Below, piece after piece: positions 44,184 through 54,515 of a stretch of DNA of 64,000 nucleotides. The DNA lies in assembly GCF_004136015.1 (NCBI RefSeq), contig NZ_CP024866.1, positions 217,291-281,290 of the forward strand, given 5' to 3'. The notes under the pieces are model-generated. The model was not told where the DNA came from. It did not search any database and saw only the letters and a program-made list of their open reading frames with translations. The translations under genes and the position numbers were made by a program. This stretch comes from Pseudomonas sp. ACM7. GTDB taxonomy: Bacteria; Pseudomonadota; Gammaproteobacteria; Pseudomonadales; Pseudomonadaceae. Every line of letters starts with the position of its first letter. Within the stretch, counting starts at the first letter, position 1.

Positions 44184-45464
44184 ATGATTACTGCGTTCGC
44201 CATTTTTCTCGTCACCATTGTGTTGGTCATCTGGCAGCCCAAGGGACTGGGTGTCGGCTGGAGCGCCTCCTTGGGGGCTGCTCTCGCACTGATTGCAGGC
44301 GTCGTGACGCTGGACGATATTCCACTGGTGTGGGGCATTGTCTGGAACGCCACCGCTACGTTTATCGCGGTCATCATCATTAGTTTGTTGCTTGATGAAG
44401 CAGGCTTCTTTCAGTGGGCCGCACTGCATGTGGCACGCTGGGCCAAGGGCGATGGTCGTCGTCTGTTCGCTTTCACAGTGCTATTGGGTGCAGCCGTTTC
44501 CGCCCTGTTTGCCAATGACGGTGCGGCGCTGATATTGACCCCCATCGTAATTTCAATACTGCTCGCATTACGCTTTTCGCCCGCGTCTACCCTGGCGTTT
44601 GTCATGGCGGCGGGCTTTATTGCCGACACGGCCAGCCTGCCCCTGGTGGTGTCGAATCTCGTCAATATCGTTTCAGCCGACTACTTCGGCCTGGGTTTCA
44701 GCGAGTACGCTTCGGTCATGGTCCCGGTCAATTTCGTTGCCGTAGGCGCCACTCTGGGGGTGCTGTATTGGTTTTTCCGTCGTGATATACCCGAACGTTA
44801 TTCACTGGATGACCTACAAGATCCACGACGTGCCGTGCGAGACCCGCTGACGTTTCGCGTCGGCTGGATTGTTCTGGGTTTGTTGCTGATTGGGTTGTTT
44901 GCGCTGGAGCCTCTGGGCATTCCGATCAGTGTCATTGCGGCTGTCTGCGCCGCGATGCTGTTCGCCGTTGCGGCGCGTGGGCATGTGATTTCAACCCGAC
45001 GTGTATTGCGTGAAGCGCCATGGCAGGTCGTGACCTTTTCGCTGGGCATGTACCTGGTGGTTTATGGGCTGAAAAACGGCCTGACAACCTATCTGACGGT
45101 AGCCCTGAACTACTTTGCCGAATTCGGCATCTGGGGCGCCGCGTTGGGGACTGGTTTTCTCACGGCGTTGCTGTCATCCGGCATGAACAACATGCCTACG
45201 GTGTTGGTGGGTGCGCTGTCGATTCAGGCCAGTGACGCCACCGGTGTGGTGCGTGAAGCCATGATCTACGCCAATGTCATCGGCTCTGATCTGGGCCCGA
45301 AAATCACCCCCATCGGTAGCCTGGCAACACTGCTCTGGCTGCACGTTCTGGAGCGCAAGGGCATCCGCATCACCTGGGGTTATTACTTCAAGGTGGGTGT
45401 CGTTCTGACGCTGCCGATTCTGTTCATCACCTTATCTGCCCTGGCCTTGCGCCTGGGCGTTTAG
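44184..45464 (+). CDS. arsB: arsenite efflux pump
   Basis: 426-residue inner-membrane antiporter with about 12 segments. Diagnostic stretches: [35 protein letters not shown] and [10 protein letters not shown], plus [20 protein letters not shown]. Exports arsenite using the proton motive force. Between arsR and arsC. Confidence 0.95.
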   Translation: MITAFAIFLVTIVLVIWQPKGLGVGWSASLGAALALIAGVVTLDDIPLVWGIVWNATATFIAVIIISLLLDEAGFFQWAALHVARWAKGDGRRLFAFTVLLGAAVSALFANDGAALILTPIVISILLALRFSPASTLAFVMAAGFIADTASLPLVVSNLVNIVSADYFGLGFSEYASVMVPVNFVAVGATLGVLYWFFRRDIPERYSLDDLQDPRRAVRDPLTFRVGWIVLGLLLIGLFALEPLGIPISVIAAVCAAMLFAVAARGHVISTRRVLREAPWQVVTFSLGMYLVVYGLKNGLTTYLTVALNYFAEFGIWGAALGTGFLTALLSSGMNNMPTVLVGALSIQASDATGVVREAMIYANVIGSDLGPKITPIGSLATLLWLHVLERKGIRITWGYYFKVGVVLTLPILFITLSALALRLGV

Positions 45465-45493
45465 CACCTGCCCGTCTGGAAAGAGGAGTCGTC

Positions 45494-45964
45494 ATGCGCG
45501 TTCTGTTCATGTGTACCGCCAATAGCTGTCGCAGCATTCTGTCCGAAGCGATGTTCAATCATCTCGCACCGCAAGGCTTCCAGGCGATCAGCGCCGGCAG
45601 TTTCCCCAAAGGACAGGTTCTGCCGCGCAGCCTGACCACGTTGCAAGAGGCCGGGATTGCGATCGACGGGTTAACCAGCAAAGGAAACGACGCCTTCGAG
45701 GCCAACCCGCCGGACATTGTTATCACCGTCTGCGACAAGGCCGCCGGTGAAGCGTGTCCGGTCTACTTCGGACCGGCCCTTAAGGCCCACTGGGGACTGG
45801 AAGATCCATCAGAGGTGAAGGGTGATGAGACAGTCGTCGCCGCTGCATTTCACTCGACGCTTGCGCGCATCGAAACGCGCTGCCGGGCGTTCCTCGCCCT
45901 GCCCTTCGCCCAACTTGATCGCGACGCACTGAAGCGCGAACTCGACCGCATCAGCACACTGTAA
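45494..45964 (+). CDS. arsC: arsenate reductase, thioredoxin-coupled type
   Basis: 156-residue low-molecular-weight phosphatase-like enzyme that reduces arsenate to arsenite. Catalytic loop MCTANSCRS (Cys7 and Cys12) and redox pair Cys80/Cys87 in [12 protein letters not shown]. Ribosome site AGAGGAG. The product is the substrate of the ArsB pump encoded just upstream. Confidence 0.93.
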   Translation: MRVLFMCTANSCRSILSEAMFNHLAPQGFQAISAGSFPKGQVLPRSLTTLQEAGIAIDGLTSKGNDAFEANPPDIVITVCDKAAGEACPVYFGPALKAHWGLEDPSEVKGDETVVAAAFHSTLARIETRCRAFLALPFAQLDRDALKRELDRISTL

Positions 45965-45975
45965 CGGGAGCCCCC

Positions 45976-46668
45976 ATGACCCACTCACTGCCTAATCTCG
46001 ACGCGTCATTGATTTCGTCCATTGCCAGTGACAACGGCCGACACAAGCCGCGAATCCTGTTGCTGTACGGCTCGACCCGCGCACGTTCATTCAGTCGGTT
46101 GCTGGTCGAAGAAGCGGCCCGTCTGCTCGAACACTTCGGTGCAGAGACGCGGATCTTCAATCCATCGGGACTACCGCTACCGGATGACGCACCCAACGAT
46201 CACCCGAAAGTTCAGGAATTGCTTGAGCTGATGCAATGGTCTGAAGGGCAGGTCTGGTGTTCACCCGAGCGCCATGGCTCCATGTCTGCCGTATTCAAGG
46301 CCCAGATTGACTGGGTGCCGCTGGCCCTGGGCGCCGTTCGCCCGACCCAAGGGAAAACGCTCGCCGTCATGCAGGTCAGCGGCGGTTCCCAATCCTTTAA
46401 CGTGGTCAATCAGCTTCGCGTGCTGGGACGCTGGATGCGGATGTTCACGATCCCTAATCAATCTTCCGTGCCGAAGGCTTTTCTGGAGTTTGACGAAGGG
46501 AACCGCATGAAACCGTCCTCGCTGTATGACCGGGTGGTAGACGTCATGGAAGAACTGGTGAAGTTCACGCTGCTGCTGCGCGAGCGGCCGGATCTGGTTG
46601 ACCGCTACTCCGAACGCAAGGAGTCAGCGGAAGAACTGACTCAGCGGGTGAATCAACGGTCGACTTGA
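45976..46668 (+). CDS. arsH: ArsH NADPH-dependent FMN reductase
   Basis: 230-residue flavoprotein; [20 protein letters not shown] is the FMN phosphate loop, with [20 protein letters not shown] and [20 protein letters not shown] conserved in ArsH. It is associated with oxidation of organoarsenicals and redox protection. Starts 11 bp after arsC, closing the operon. Confidence 0.92.
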   Translation: MTHSLPNLDASLISSIASDNGRHKPRILLLYGSTRARSFSRLLVEEAARLLEHFGAETRIFNPSGLPLPDDAPNDHPKVQELLELMQWSEGQVWCSPERHGSMSAVFKAQIDWVPLALGAVRPTQGKTLAVMQVSGGSQSFNVVNQLRVLGRWMRMFTIPNQSSVPKAFLEFDEGNRMKPSSLYDRVVDVMEELVKFTLLLRERPDLVDRYSERKESAEELTQRVNQRST

Positions 46669-46753
46669 AAGCTGGGATGAAGCCAGTAAAGCGTCTGCGA
46701 TCCACCCGCACTTGTCCTATCCTTCTATCCAACCAACAACTCCGGTCACCGAT

Positions 46754-47464
46754 ATGCCCGCCCCCGAATCCACCCTCCTCGACAGCTGGCACCACAACGC
46801 CCAATCCTGGATCGAAGCCATCCGCACCGGCGCCATCGAAAGCCGCCTCAAGGTCACCGACCAGGCAATCCTGCTGGCGGTGCTGAGCCGCCAGCCAGAG
46901 CGCGTGCTCGACCTGGGCTGCGGCGAGGGCTGGCTGTTGCGCGCGCTGGCTGAACGGGGCATCGAGGCGGCCGGTGTGGATGGCGATGCAACGCTGGTCG
47001 AGGCGGCGCGGGCGGCGGGCTCTGCGCAGGTGCATCTGGCGAGCTATGAAGCGTTGGTGGAAGCGAAGGTGGACATCGGCCGCGACTACGACCTGATCTG
47101 CGCCAACTTCGCGCTGCTGCACCAGGACATCATCCCTCTGCTCACGGCCATGAACGCCCTGCTCGCCCCGGGCGGCGCGCTGGTGATCCAGACGCTGCAT
47201 CCGTGGACCGTGGCGGCGGGCGACTATCAGGATGGCTGGCGGGAAGAGACCTTCACTGGGTTCAAGGGGCAATGGCAACCCATGCCGTGGTATTTCCGCT
47301 CCTTGTCCAGTTGGCTCAATGCGCTGGACATGGCCGGTTTTCAGCTGGCCGCCCTGCAGGAGCCGCAGCACCCGCAAAGTCCTGTGCCGCAGTCATTGCT
47401 GTTGGTGGCCGAGCAGCGGGGTTCGGTACTCTTCAGTAATTCCCTTCCCGCACCAACCGCCTGA
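46754..47464 (+). CDS. class I SAM-dependent methyltransferase
   Basis: 236-residue methyltransferase. Motif I VLDLGCGEGWLLRAL (S-adenosylmethionine glycine loop), motif II AAGVDGDATLVEAAR, motif IV YDLICANFALL. ATG 46754 gives the expected MPAPESTLLDSW start. The substrate is not evident; it is not the ArsM type (no conserved cysteines). Converges with the zinc-peptidase-like gene, overlapping it by 32 bp. Confidence 0.88.
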   Translation: MPAPESTLLDSWHHNAQSWIEAIRTGAIESRLKVTDQAILLAVLSRQPERVLDLGCGEGWLLRALAERGIEAAGVDGDATLVEAARAAGSAQVHLASYEALVEAKVDIGRDYDLICANFALLHQDIIPLLTAMNALLAPGGALVIQTLHPWTVAAGDYQDGWREETFTGFKGQWQPMPWYFRSLSSWLNALDMAGFQLAALQEPQHPQSPVPQSLLLVAEQRGSVLFSNSLPAPTA

Positions 47465-48011
47465 CCTCAGCCTGTATGGCATAAGCCGGCGCCTCCACAG
47501 CATTGAAATCCTGTGTATACCGCCGGGCAAATCCTTCTACCCCCCACTCCTGATATTGCTGCACATGCTTTAATTCGTGAGCCCAGAGCGCGACGTCCTG
47601 TTGTGCGGTTTGAGCGTCCCGGAAGAGGATGATGTCGATCAGCGTCACGGCACCGACATCGGGATTTTGCAGCATGGCAGTGGCGGCGCTGAATTGGCCG
47701 TTGTCGCTCACTTTGTAGCGCGCGGCGTCGAGGACGCTGGGGTCGTACCAGCGCAGCAGTTGTTCCCGGATGTGCGGTGGAATGGGTTGGATGCCGGCGC
47801 TGGCTGCTTCAGCGCGGGCTTGGGTCAGCCACAGCGCCAGGGCAGGTGCCGCGATCTGGTAGATGCCATCAGGCACCAGGTCTGGCAGGCAGATGCAGCC
47901 GTCCAGGCACACTTGTTTCTCGCCAGGTGGGCAGGCGTTGTTCTGGGCTGACACGTCAAGAGTCAGGCAAAGAACAAACAGCGCCACCAGGCGCGTGGTG
48001 ATGGGCGACAT
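47433..48011 (-). CDS. secreted zinc-metallopeptidase-like protein (DUF4157-like)
   Basis: 192 residues; signal peptide (residues 1-22), a short cysteine-rich segment (CPPGEKQVCLDGCICLP), then a domain with HELKH at 145-149 (WAHELKHVQQYQEWG), the zinc-binding HExxH signature seen in DUF4157-type proteins. ATG 48011 follows GGAG. Whether it cleaves peptides is unknown. Confidence 0.75.
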   Translation of the reverse strand: MSPITTRLVALFVLCLTLDVSAQNNACPPGEKQVCLDGCICLPDLVPDGIYQIAAPALALWLTQARAEAASAGIQPIPPHIREQLLRWYDPSVLDAARYKVSDNGQFSAATAMLQNPDVGAVTLIDIILFRDAQTAQQDVALWAHELKHVQQYQEWGVEGFARRYTQDFNAVEAPAYAIQAEVRRLVREGNY

Positions 48012-48180
48012 TGGGCGCTCCAGGGACGGACGCAGCGCGAACAGTGGGCCACCATTGATCGACGATCCGCATGGCTTTAGCGTAGTCCCGAACCAAGCGC
48101 CCCCAAGATAATCGCAGGAAGCGACAGACCACTGTTTCCTGCGAATCCTCACTTTAGTAGACATGCGTCCGTGGCAGCTC

Positions 48181-48275
48181 TTGGCTGGTAGCAGCCCGTC
48201 GCGACCGGTTGAATCCACAGCCAATTGCAGTCCTTCGCGACAGGCAGTAACCGGACATAAGCGGTCGAAGCTGCA
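48181..48275. repeat. dispersed intergenic repeat
   Basis: Contains the 23-bp match to 593-615 (from 48202), preceded by GCAGCCCGTCGCGA and followed by TCCTTCGCGACAGGCAG and AAGCGGTCG, the same blocks seen around the IS insertion at 50.5-52.3 kb. Non-coding. Confidence 0.7.
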
Positions 48276-48410
48276 TCGCATCGAGTACCGACTCATGCGC
48301 CCAGCACTAATCTACACTCCTGGCTAATGGCTCGATCAATGCTGCATCTGACATCGGCAACGCAAGTAGATGTCCAACCTCCGTCCCACTTCACTAGATA
48401 GAGGTCAGTT

Positions 48411-49409
48411 ATGCCCAGCATCTCCATTCGAGCACTGCTCACCACAATCTTGGTCACGGCCTCCTGCTTATCAGGCGCTGCCGAGTCCACAGCAGCGAAA
48501 AGTACAGGAGAGAACGATATGTCCCACCCTTCGGCATTGTCCTATGAAGTACTCGTTACTGACGGGGTAACTAGGGCGAGCGATAAACGCCTACCCAATG
48601 GTGATCGCATCGTTTCATCGCCGATCACCTCAACCCTGATCTTCGGGAAAACCGACGCTGTGCTGATCGATCCGCCAATGAGCCGTGAGCAAACGCAAAA
48701 GGTCAGCGACTGGGTTGCGCAATCCGGTAAGCACTTGAAATACATCTACGTGACCCACGGACATGGCGATCACTGGTTCGGCACTGAACAGATCCTCGAG
48801 CGGTTCCCTGGGGCCACTGTATATGCCACCGAAGGCACGATCCGGCTCATGCACCAGCAGGCCACTGTCGGACGCGAAAAGGTATATGACAAGGACTTTC
48901 CCGGGCTCATTGGAAAGACCGATGTTATTGCTCAACCGATACCTGCTGAAGGCTTCACGCTTGAGGGCAATACCATCCAGGCCATAGACGTCGGTCATAC
49001 AGATACTGACGACACCACGGTGCTGTATGTACCGTCCATGGGACTGGTGGTGGCCGGCGACGTTGCCTACAACGGTGTACACCAATATCTCCTCGAAGGC
49101 GGCAACGGGGGGCTCCAAGCTTGGGTCAAGGCGATCGACCAAGTAGAAGCTTTGAAACCGCGCATCGTTATTGCTGGGCACAAACAGAAAAATCGTGCCG
49201 ATGATCCAGTCATTCTGGAGCAGACCCGCCAATACCTGTTGGATGCCATAGAACTACTCGCGGAGAAGCCGACCCCACGCGAGTTCTTCGACAAGATGAT
49301 CGAACTCCACCCCGACCGCATCAATCAAGGACCGCTCTGGTACAGCGCTATCGGACTACTCGGAACGCCGACTGCATCTTCGGGCGACGCCCCCCAGCCC
49401 AAGAATTAA
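48411..49409 (+). CDS. secreted MBL-fold hydrolase
   Basis: 332-residue metallo-beta-lactamase superfamily protein with signal peptide. Zinc ligands: THGHGDH (115-121), the later GHTDTDD, and AGHKQK. The C-terminal part (GPLWYSAIGLLG) is extra to the core. ATG 48411. Together with the alpha/beta hydrolase 31 bp downstream it forms a two-gene operon of secreted hydrolases. Substrate unknown. Confidence 0.87.
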   Translation: MPSISIRALLTTILVTASCLSGAAESTAAKSTGENDMSHPSALSYEVLVTDGVTRASDKRLPNGDRIVSSPITSTLIFGKTDAVLIDPPMSREQTQKVSDWVAQSGKHLKYIYVTHGHGDHWFGTEQILERFPGATVYATEGTIRLMHQQATVGREKVYDKDFPGLIGKTDVIAQPIPAEGFTLEGNTIQAIDVGHTDTDDTTVLYVPSMGLVVAGDVAYNGVHQYLLEGGNGGLQAWVKAIDQVEALKPRIVIAGHKQKNRADDPVILEQTRQYLLDAIELLAEKPTPREFFDKMIELHPDRINQGPLWYSAIGLLGTPTASSGDAPQPKN

Positions 49410-49440
49410 ACCTTTATCCGTCTAGCTGAGGATCGCCCCC

Positions 49441-50328
49441 ATGCCTACTTTATTGACCCGTATAGTACTTCTCGCAAGCCTGGCTACAGTCCCATATTTC
49501 GCGTCTGCGGCTGAAGAAAAAGTCACCTTCTCAGTTGAGGGAATGAACGTCGTCGGCACCCTGAACCTGCCCGACGGCGTTAAGAAGCCCCCGGTAATTC
49601 TGTTACTTCACAGTTTCGGGGGCAGTAGGGATGAGGGGATCATTCCGGCCGTCAATGAAGGTATCTTTGCCCGGGCCGCACGTCTTTGGGCCGAACAAGG
49701 CATTGCCAGCCTCCGTATCGATTACCGTTTTGATGGCGACAGTGATGGTGCAAAGACCGACGGCACACTCGATACGGATGTTGAGGATGGGCTGGCTGCG
49801 CTCGACTTTCTGGCCAAGTCCGGGCGCGTCGACGCCAACCGCATGGCGCTTGTTGGATGGAGCATGGGCGGAGCAATTGGTGCTGCTGTAGCAGGACGGA
49901 CCCCGCATAAACTCGACGCGGTCGCACTCTGGAACCCCGCAACCAATATGGGAGCCGCGTTCCCGCTGCTGTGGGGCGCCGAGAAGATCAAGGAAGCGTT
50001 GCACAGCGGTGACACCCCCGTCGCACTGGCATTACCTGCTGGTGGCGAGGTCAAGCTTAAATCCGCGTTCTTCGTCAGCTTGATGACCCTCGATGCCGCC
50101 GCCGAGATCACCCGTTACAAGGGTCCACTGCTCGTCGCGGTCGGCACTAACGACGACATCGTTTCTCCGCAGCCAACCCTCGGGAAAAGCTTTATCAGCT
50201 ATCACCCTGGAAAACATGAGTTGCTTGTCCGGCCCATGGATCACTTCTTCAACATGAAAAAAGACGAGAAGCAGATCGACGAACTGATCTCGACGACAGC
50301 TACCTTCGTCAAGAAACACATTCACTGA
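49441..50328 (+). CDS. secreted alpha/beta hydrolase
   Basis: 295 residues; signal peptide LASLATVPYFASA, then a dienelactone-hydrolase-like fold. Nucleophile Ser141 in GWSMGG, oxyanion region LLHSFGGSRDEG, acid Asp in VGTNDDIV, and His in RPMDHFF near the C-terminus complete the triad. Co-operonic with the MBL protein. An esterase or peptidase role is inference. Confidence 0.87.
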   Translation: MPTLLTRIVLLASLATVPYFASAAEEKVTFSVEGMNVVGTLNLPDGVKKPPVILLLHSFGGSRDEGIIPAVNEGIFARAARLWAEQGIASLRIDYRFDGDSDGAKTDGTLDTDVEDGLAALDFLAKSGRVDANRMALVGWSMGGAIGAAVAGRTPHKLDAVALWNPATNMGAAFPLLWGAEKIKEALHSGDTPVALALPAGGEVKLKSAFFVSLMTLDAAAEITRYKGPLLVAVGTNDDIVSPQPTLGKSFISYHPGKHELLVRPMDHFFNMKKDEKQIDELISTTATFVKKHIH

Positions 50329-50536
50329 TCCCGGTATCCCCGACTCTTTCAAGTTGCTTGAAACGAGTCCCCTGCCGTTGACTAACGACTGGCAAGGGGC
50401 TTAGTCGCTAAAGCCGCATGACGTGACCGTGTTTGGCGAATGCGTGAGCGTCAACACGAAGACCACGCAACGGCACCTGGACTCAGACGTTGACCAGAAA
50501 AGAACCGTTCCATGTCTCAGTCGAATTAACAAAAAC

Positions 50537-50574
50537 GGCCGTTTTCTGCCCTTCATGACTGACTGCTTTGGGTC
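50537..50574. repeat. left part of IS-interrupted dispersed repeat
   Basis: GGCCGTTTTCTGCCC and the following bases continue, across the IS element, at 52252-52310. Ends with the GGTC target duplication (50571-50574). Confidence 0.65.
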
Positions 50575-52251
50575 CAGGCTGTGTGAAAACGCGCTAAACA
50601 CCTCGAAAACTGAGAGTCGCGAGGGTTGCCTATGGAATCAGCGGGCGAAAGCGCGAATTAGCTTAGTCAGTGACATAGACGTTCGTAATTCCGTTTGGGC
50701 CGCGTCAGCGGCCCAAACGGCTTCTAACTGGCGAGCCAAGCGGCTGGGTTCACGCCCTGATTGCCTCAAGCAGTCCTGCGATGCCGAAGATGCTCATCAT
50801 TCGTTTGAGGTTGTAGGCGAGCACATGAAGGCTCATCTCAGTGCTCACCCTCGGCAGGGTTTTGGTCAGGAAGTGGGTACTTCCCATCCAGTACTTGAGC
50901 GTTCCAAAAGGATGCTCAACGGTCTGTCGACGAACCCTCATCATCGCGGGATCATGTTCTAGCCGAACCTGCATCGCGTCGACTACCGACTCATGTTCCC
51001 AGCGCTTCACACGGCGCTCCTTACCCGTCGTACATTGCTTTTGCATTGAGCAGGACTGGCAGCCTGAGAAGTAATAACAATGCAATAACATGCCGTCTTC
51101 CGTCGACGAATGTCGCCTGGTTAGTAACTGCCCCGCAGGGCATCGATACTCGTCCGACGCCGCAAGATAGATGAAGTCCTGCTTGCCAAATCTGCCTTCC
51201 GCTTTGCTGCCAGATGTAAGGGGTTTCGGTACGAAGGTAGTGATGCCAGCTTGCTCGCAAGCAAGGATTTCCAGACCTTTGTAATAGCCTCGGTCGGCCA
51301 CCACCGTTAGCGATTCAGCTCCGATTTCTTCACGGGCCTGGTTCGCCATATTGCTCAGTTGCCCGCGATCATTGCCAACGTTGGTCACCTCATGGGCAAT
51401 GATCAAATGGTGTTTGTCGTCGACAGCGGTTTGTACGTTGTAGCCAACCGTTCCGGTGCCTCGGCCGCTCGTGGCCATTGAGCGTGCATCTGGATCGGTG
51501 AGGGAGATCTGCTGGTCTGGACTTTCGTGGAGCTGCGCCTCGATTTCCTTGAGTTTCTGCATCTGCTTTTTCAGTGTTTCTATCTTTTCTTTAAGCCGCT
51601 CTGCTTTGGCCTCGGCCACTTCGGGCGTTGCCCGATCCGCCGAATCCATCGCCGCCAGATATCGATCAATGCTCTGCTCGATCTGCTGCATGCGAGCTTT
51701 CACTTTGCCCTGAGTGAAGTTGCGGTCGCGATTATTGACGGCTTTGAATTTGCTGCCGTCGATGGCGATGATCGACTGGGAGAAGAGATTGAGGTTGCGA
51801 CAAAGCACTATGAACTGGCGGCATACGCTGCGAATGGCTTTGCCGTTGTCTTTGCGAAAGTCGGCAATGGTTTTGAAGTCCGGAGCCAAACGCCCCGTTA
51901 GCCACATCAACTCGACGTTGCGCTCGGCCTCTCGCTCAAGCCGGCGGCTGGACTGAATCCGATTGAGATAGCCGTAGATATAGATCTTCAGCAACACCGC
52001 TGGGTGATAGGCCGGACGACCCGTAGTGGCAGGATCGACTCCCTCAAAACCAAGTGCGCCCAGGTCGAGTTCATCGACGAAAACATCGACCACGCGCACT
52101 GGATTTTCTTCGGCTACGTAATCGTCCAGACACTCCGGCAGCAAGGTGACTTGCGTCCGAGCCTCACCTTCAATAAATCGCTTCATGATCGCCCCGCTAC
52201 GATCTCGACGATCAGAAGATTAGACAATTGCGGGAGTTTTCACACAGCCTG
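50575..52251 (-). mobile_element. IS1182-family insertion sequence, complete
   Basis: 1,677 bp. Termini are CAGGCTGTGTGAAAAC and its complement; GGTC is present on both sides (50571-50574 and 52252-52255) as a 4-bp target duplication. It carries one intact transposase. Because ends, duplication and gene are intact, the insertion is probably recent. Confidence 0.9.
50750..52186 (-). CDS. IS1182-family transposase
   Basis: 478-residue DDE transposase: N-terminal DUF772-type domain (MKRFIEGEARTQVTLLPECL, then YHPAVLLKIYIYGYLN), catalytic Asp in IIAIDGSKFKAVN, second Asp in VVADRGYYKGLEI, region with the third acid in RRQTVEHPFGTLKYWMG, plus a zinc-knuckle-like run (CQSCSMQKQC). Full length and uninterrupted, so likely active. 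Confidence 0.93.
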   Translation of the reverse strand: MKRFIEGEARTQVTLLPECLDDYVAEENPVRVVDVFVDELDLGALGFEGVDPATTGRPAYHPAVLLKIYIYGYLNRIQSSRRLEREAERNVELMWLTGRLAPDFKTIADFRKDNGKAIRSVCRQFIVLCRNLNLFSQSIIAIDGSKFKAVNNRDRNFTQGKVKARMQQIEQSIDRYLAAMDSADRATPEVAEAKAERLKEKIETLKKQMQKLKEIEAQLHESPDQQISLTDPDARSMATSGRGTGTVGYNVQTAVDDKHHLIIAHEVTNVGNDRGQLSNMANQAREEIGAESLTVVADRGYYKGLEILACEQAGITTFVPKPLTSGSKAEGRFGKQDFIYLAASDEYRCPAGQLLTRRHSSTEDGMLLHCYYFSGCQSCSMQKQCTTGKERRVKRWEHESVVDAMQVRLEHDPAMMRVRRQTVEHPFGTLKYWMGSTHFLTKTLPRVSTEMSLHVLAYNLKRMMSIFGIAGLLEAIRA

Positions 52252-52310
52252 GGTCGATTGCGGTCCTTCGGGACAGGCAGCTATCGGCCAAAAGCGGTCG
52301 CTCGCTACTG
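52252..52310. repeat. right part of IS-interrupted dispersed repeat
   Basis: GGTCGATTGCGGTCCTTC, then GGGACAGGCAGCTATCGGCC and AAAAGCGGTCG. Joined to 50537-50574 it gives one uninterrupted copy; blocks recur at 29630-29703 and 48181-48275. Confidence 0.65.
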
Positions 52311-52321
52311 ATTCCGACGCG

Positions 52322-52957
52322 TTAACGCTCAAAGCCATGGCCGATCAATCCCACCAACACCTCCACTGCCTCACTCAACTCCCCCGGGGCCAACATCAGT
52401 CGTAATTCATTCACGGGTAGCTCAGGAAACCCGTCAGCCACAGTCAGCACGCGCATGCCTTGACGCACTTGGGCACGGTCGACGATGCCAATGGCCAATC
52501 CGGCCTCAATGGCGGTTTCCAATGCGGTGACCCCGGCGCTCATGATGACCGCCCGCCTGCGACGACCTTGCTGGGTCAGCGCGTCAACAGCCACGCTTCG
52601 ATACGGGCAACCCTTGCCGTGCAATGCAAGGGGGACCGGTTTGGTGAGGTCCTGTATGTAGTCGTGGGCGGTAACCCAGACGGGTTGGGTGATGCCGAAG
52701 GTCTTTATGCAGCGCATCTGCGGCGCAGCAACATCAACCGGCGCCACTAACAGTGCCATATCCAGCTGCCCACGCTGAAGGCGGGTGTTCAAGCGGCCAC
52801 TGGCACCGGTTTCTACCTCCAGTTCTATGTAAGGAAAATCCGCCGTCACGTGCGGCAGCGTACAACCCAGTACCGCGCCGGCGTACTCCTCGGAAATGCC
52901 CAGCCTGACTCGACCACTGGCCACCGGCGCGGTAAAGCTAGCAAGCAGCCGGTCGTG
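52322..52957 (-). pseudogene. LysR-family regulator lacking the DNA-binding domain
   Basis: Codes for the effector domain only: LHDRLLASFTAPVASGRVRL, LGISEEYAG, then the central strand LHGKGCPYRSVAVDAL and the usual C-terminus. About 85 N-terminal residues with the helix-turn-helix are missing; a stop codon precedes the remnant. It lies between the IS/repeat and the alcohol dehydrogenase terminator. Confidence 0.8.
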
Positions 52958-53008
52958 GAGCTACTCAGGGCTTACCGGGGTTCAAAGTCGAGTAACCCCT
53001 GAAGAACC

Positions 53009-53046
53009 AAAAAAAGCCCCGCACTTCAACCGAAGGCGGGGCTTTT
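53009..53046 (-). terminator. terminator of the alcohol dehydrogenase gene
   Basis: Reverse-strand stem AAAAGCCCCGC / GCGGGGCTTTT (11 bp) with a 13-base loop and a run of seven T, 28 bp after the yiaY-like stop codon. Confidence 0.9.
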
Positions 53047-53073
53047 GATCTGGCTGGCGTCACTTCACATCGG

Positions 53074-54222
53074 TTACATCGCGGTATGGAAAATCTGCTC
53101 GATCTCGTCCTGATTGGCAGGACGCGGATTGGTAAAGCCGCAGGCATCCTTCATGGCATTGGTTGCCAGGATCGGGATATCGTCGGCCTTGGCGCCCAGT
53201 TCGGCGAGGCCGCTCGGGATACCGACATCCGAAGACAGTTTACGAATGGCGGTGATGGCCGCGGCGGCGCCTTTTTCCGCATCCAGATGCTGGGTGTCGA
53301 CACCCATTGCGTTGGCGATGTCTTTAAACCGGGCCGGGCATACGCTGGCGTTGAAGCTGGCGACATGGGGCAGCAGGATCGCATTACAGACGCCGTGGGG
53401 CAGGTCGTAGAACCCACCCAGTTGGTGCGCCATGGCGTGGACATAGCCCAGCGAAGCATTGTTGAAGGCCATGCCGGCAAGAAATTGCGCGTAGGCCATA
53501 TTTTCCCGGGCGGTCATGTCGTCACCCTGGGCAACGGCAGTGCGCAGGTTGGCCGAGATCAATTCCACGGCCTTGAGTGCACAGGCATCGGTGATCGGCG
53601 TTGCCGCAGTCGACACGTAGGCTTCGATAGCGTGGGTCAGCGCGTCCATGCCGGTGGCGGCGGTCAGGCCTTTGGGCATGCCTGCCATCAGCGAAGGATC
53701 GTTGACCGACAACAGTGGGGTGACGTTACGGTCGACGATGGCCATTTTCACGTGCCGGACTTCGTCGGTAATGATGCAGAAACGGGTCATTTCACTCGCC
53801 GTTCCGGCGGTGGTATTGATCGCGATCAACGGCATCTGTGGCTTGGCGGATTGATCCACGCCTTCGTAATCACTGATGTGCCCGCCGTTGGCGGCGCACA
53901 GGGCAATGCCCTTGGCGCAGTCATGGGGTGAACCGCCGCCCAAGGAAATAATGAAATCACAGTCGCTACGGCCAAGCAGCTCGAGGCCTTTCTCGACATT
54001 GCTGACCGTCGGATTCGGTTTGGCGCCATCAAACAGAGTGGAGTTGATGTCCTGCTGGGCCAGAAGGCTGGCTACCTTGACGGCCACGCCGGCTTTGGCC
54101 AAGCCTGCATCAGTGACGATCAAGGCTTTACGGAAACCATATTTGCGGATTGCGAGCATCGCTTCGTCGAGACTGCCAATGCCCATCATGTTCACGGATG
54201 GAATGAAGAAGGTGCTGCTCAT
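53074..54222 (-). CDS. yiaY: iron-containing alcohol dehydrogenase (YiaY-like)
   Basis: 382-residue group III dehydrogenase. [14 protein letters not shown] binds NAD(H); the metal site residues are in [25 protein letters not shown] and [13 protein letters not shown]. Length and sequence fit YiaY/ErcA-like enzymes that oxidise or reduce short-chain alcohols. A monocistronic gene with its own terminator. Confidence 0.92.
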   Translation of the reverse strand: MSSTFFIPSVNMMGIGSLDEAMLAIRKYGFRKALIVTDAGLAKAGVAVKVASLLAQQDINSTLFDGAKPNPTVSNVEKGLELLGRSDCDFIISLGGGSPHDCAKGIALCAANGGHISDYEGVDQSAKPQMPLIAINTTAGTASEMTRFCIITDEVRHVKMAIVDRNVTPLLSVNDPSLMAGMPKGLTAATGMDALTHAIEAYVSTAATPITDACALKAVELISANLRTAVAQGDDMTARENMAYAQFLAGMAFNNASLGYVHAMAHQLGGFYDLPHGVCNAILLPHVASFNASVCPARFKDIANAMGVDTQHLDAEKGAAAAITAIRKLSSDVGIPSGLAELGAKADDIPILATNAMKDACGFTNPRPANQDEIEQIFHTAM

Positions 54223-54515
54223 GATAAATCCTCTTTTATTCTGGAAACCCGGAAATCAGGTGAGGTCTTCTACTCATATCGCAGGCTGTGAGGCGGGTCT
54301 GAGTGTCATCATTGACGAAGTTCAGCGGGAGACGTGCTGCATCAAGTGTTCAGGCGAACAGTGTTTTAAGATGCAGAGGTGGATGGGCCATCGCAGCCGG
54401 TATCTTTTGATCATGGGATTGAGCCTAAACCTATGACGCCAGACTGGAATGGTCCTTTAGCTTTCATTGGCACCTCCTTTAGTACTGGGAGGTCATGCGC
54501 AGGACACTCAGAAAC
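54223..54515. other. intergenic region between yiaY and a TPR gene
   Basis: Should hold the yiaY promoter. No conserved repeat, hairpin with U-run or convincing small frame was found. Confidence 0.4.

Noticed and set aside
50423..50962. Forward frame of 179 codons crossing the IS left end
   Set aside because: It spans the IS boundary, is antisense to the transposase and ignores the repeat; no recognisable domain.
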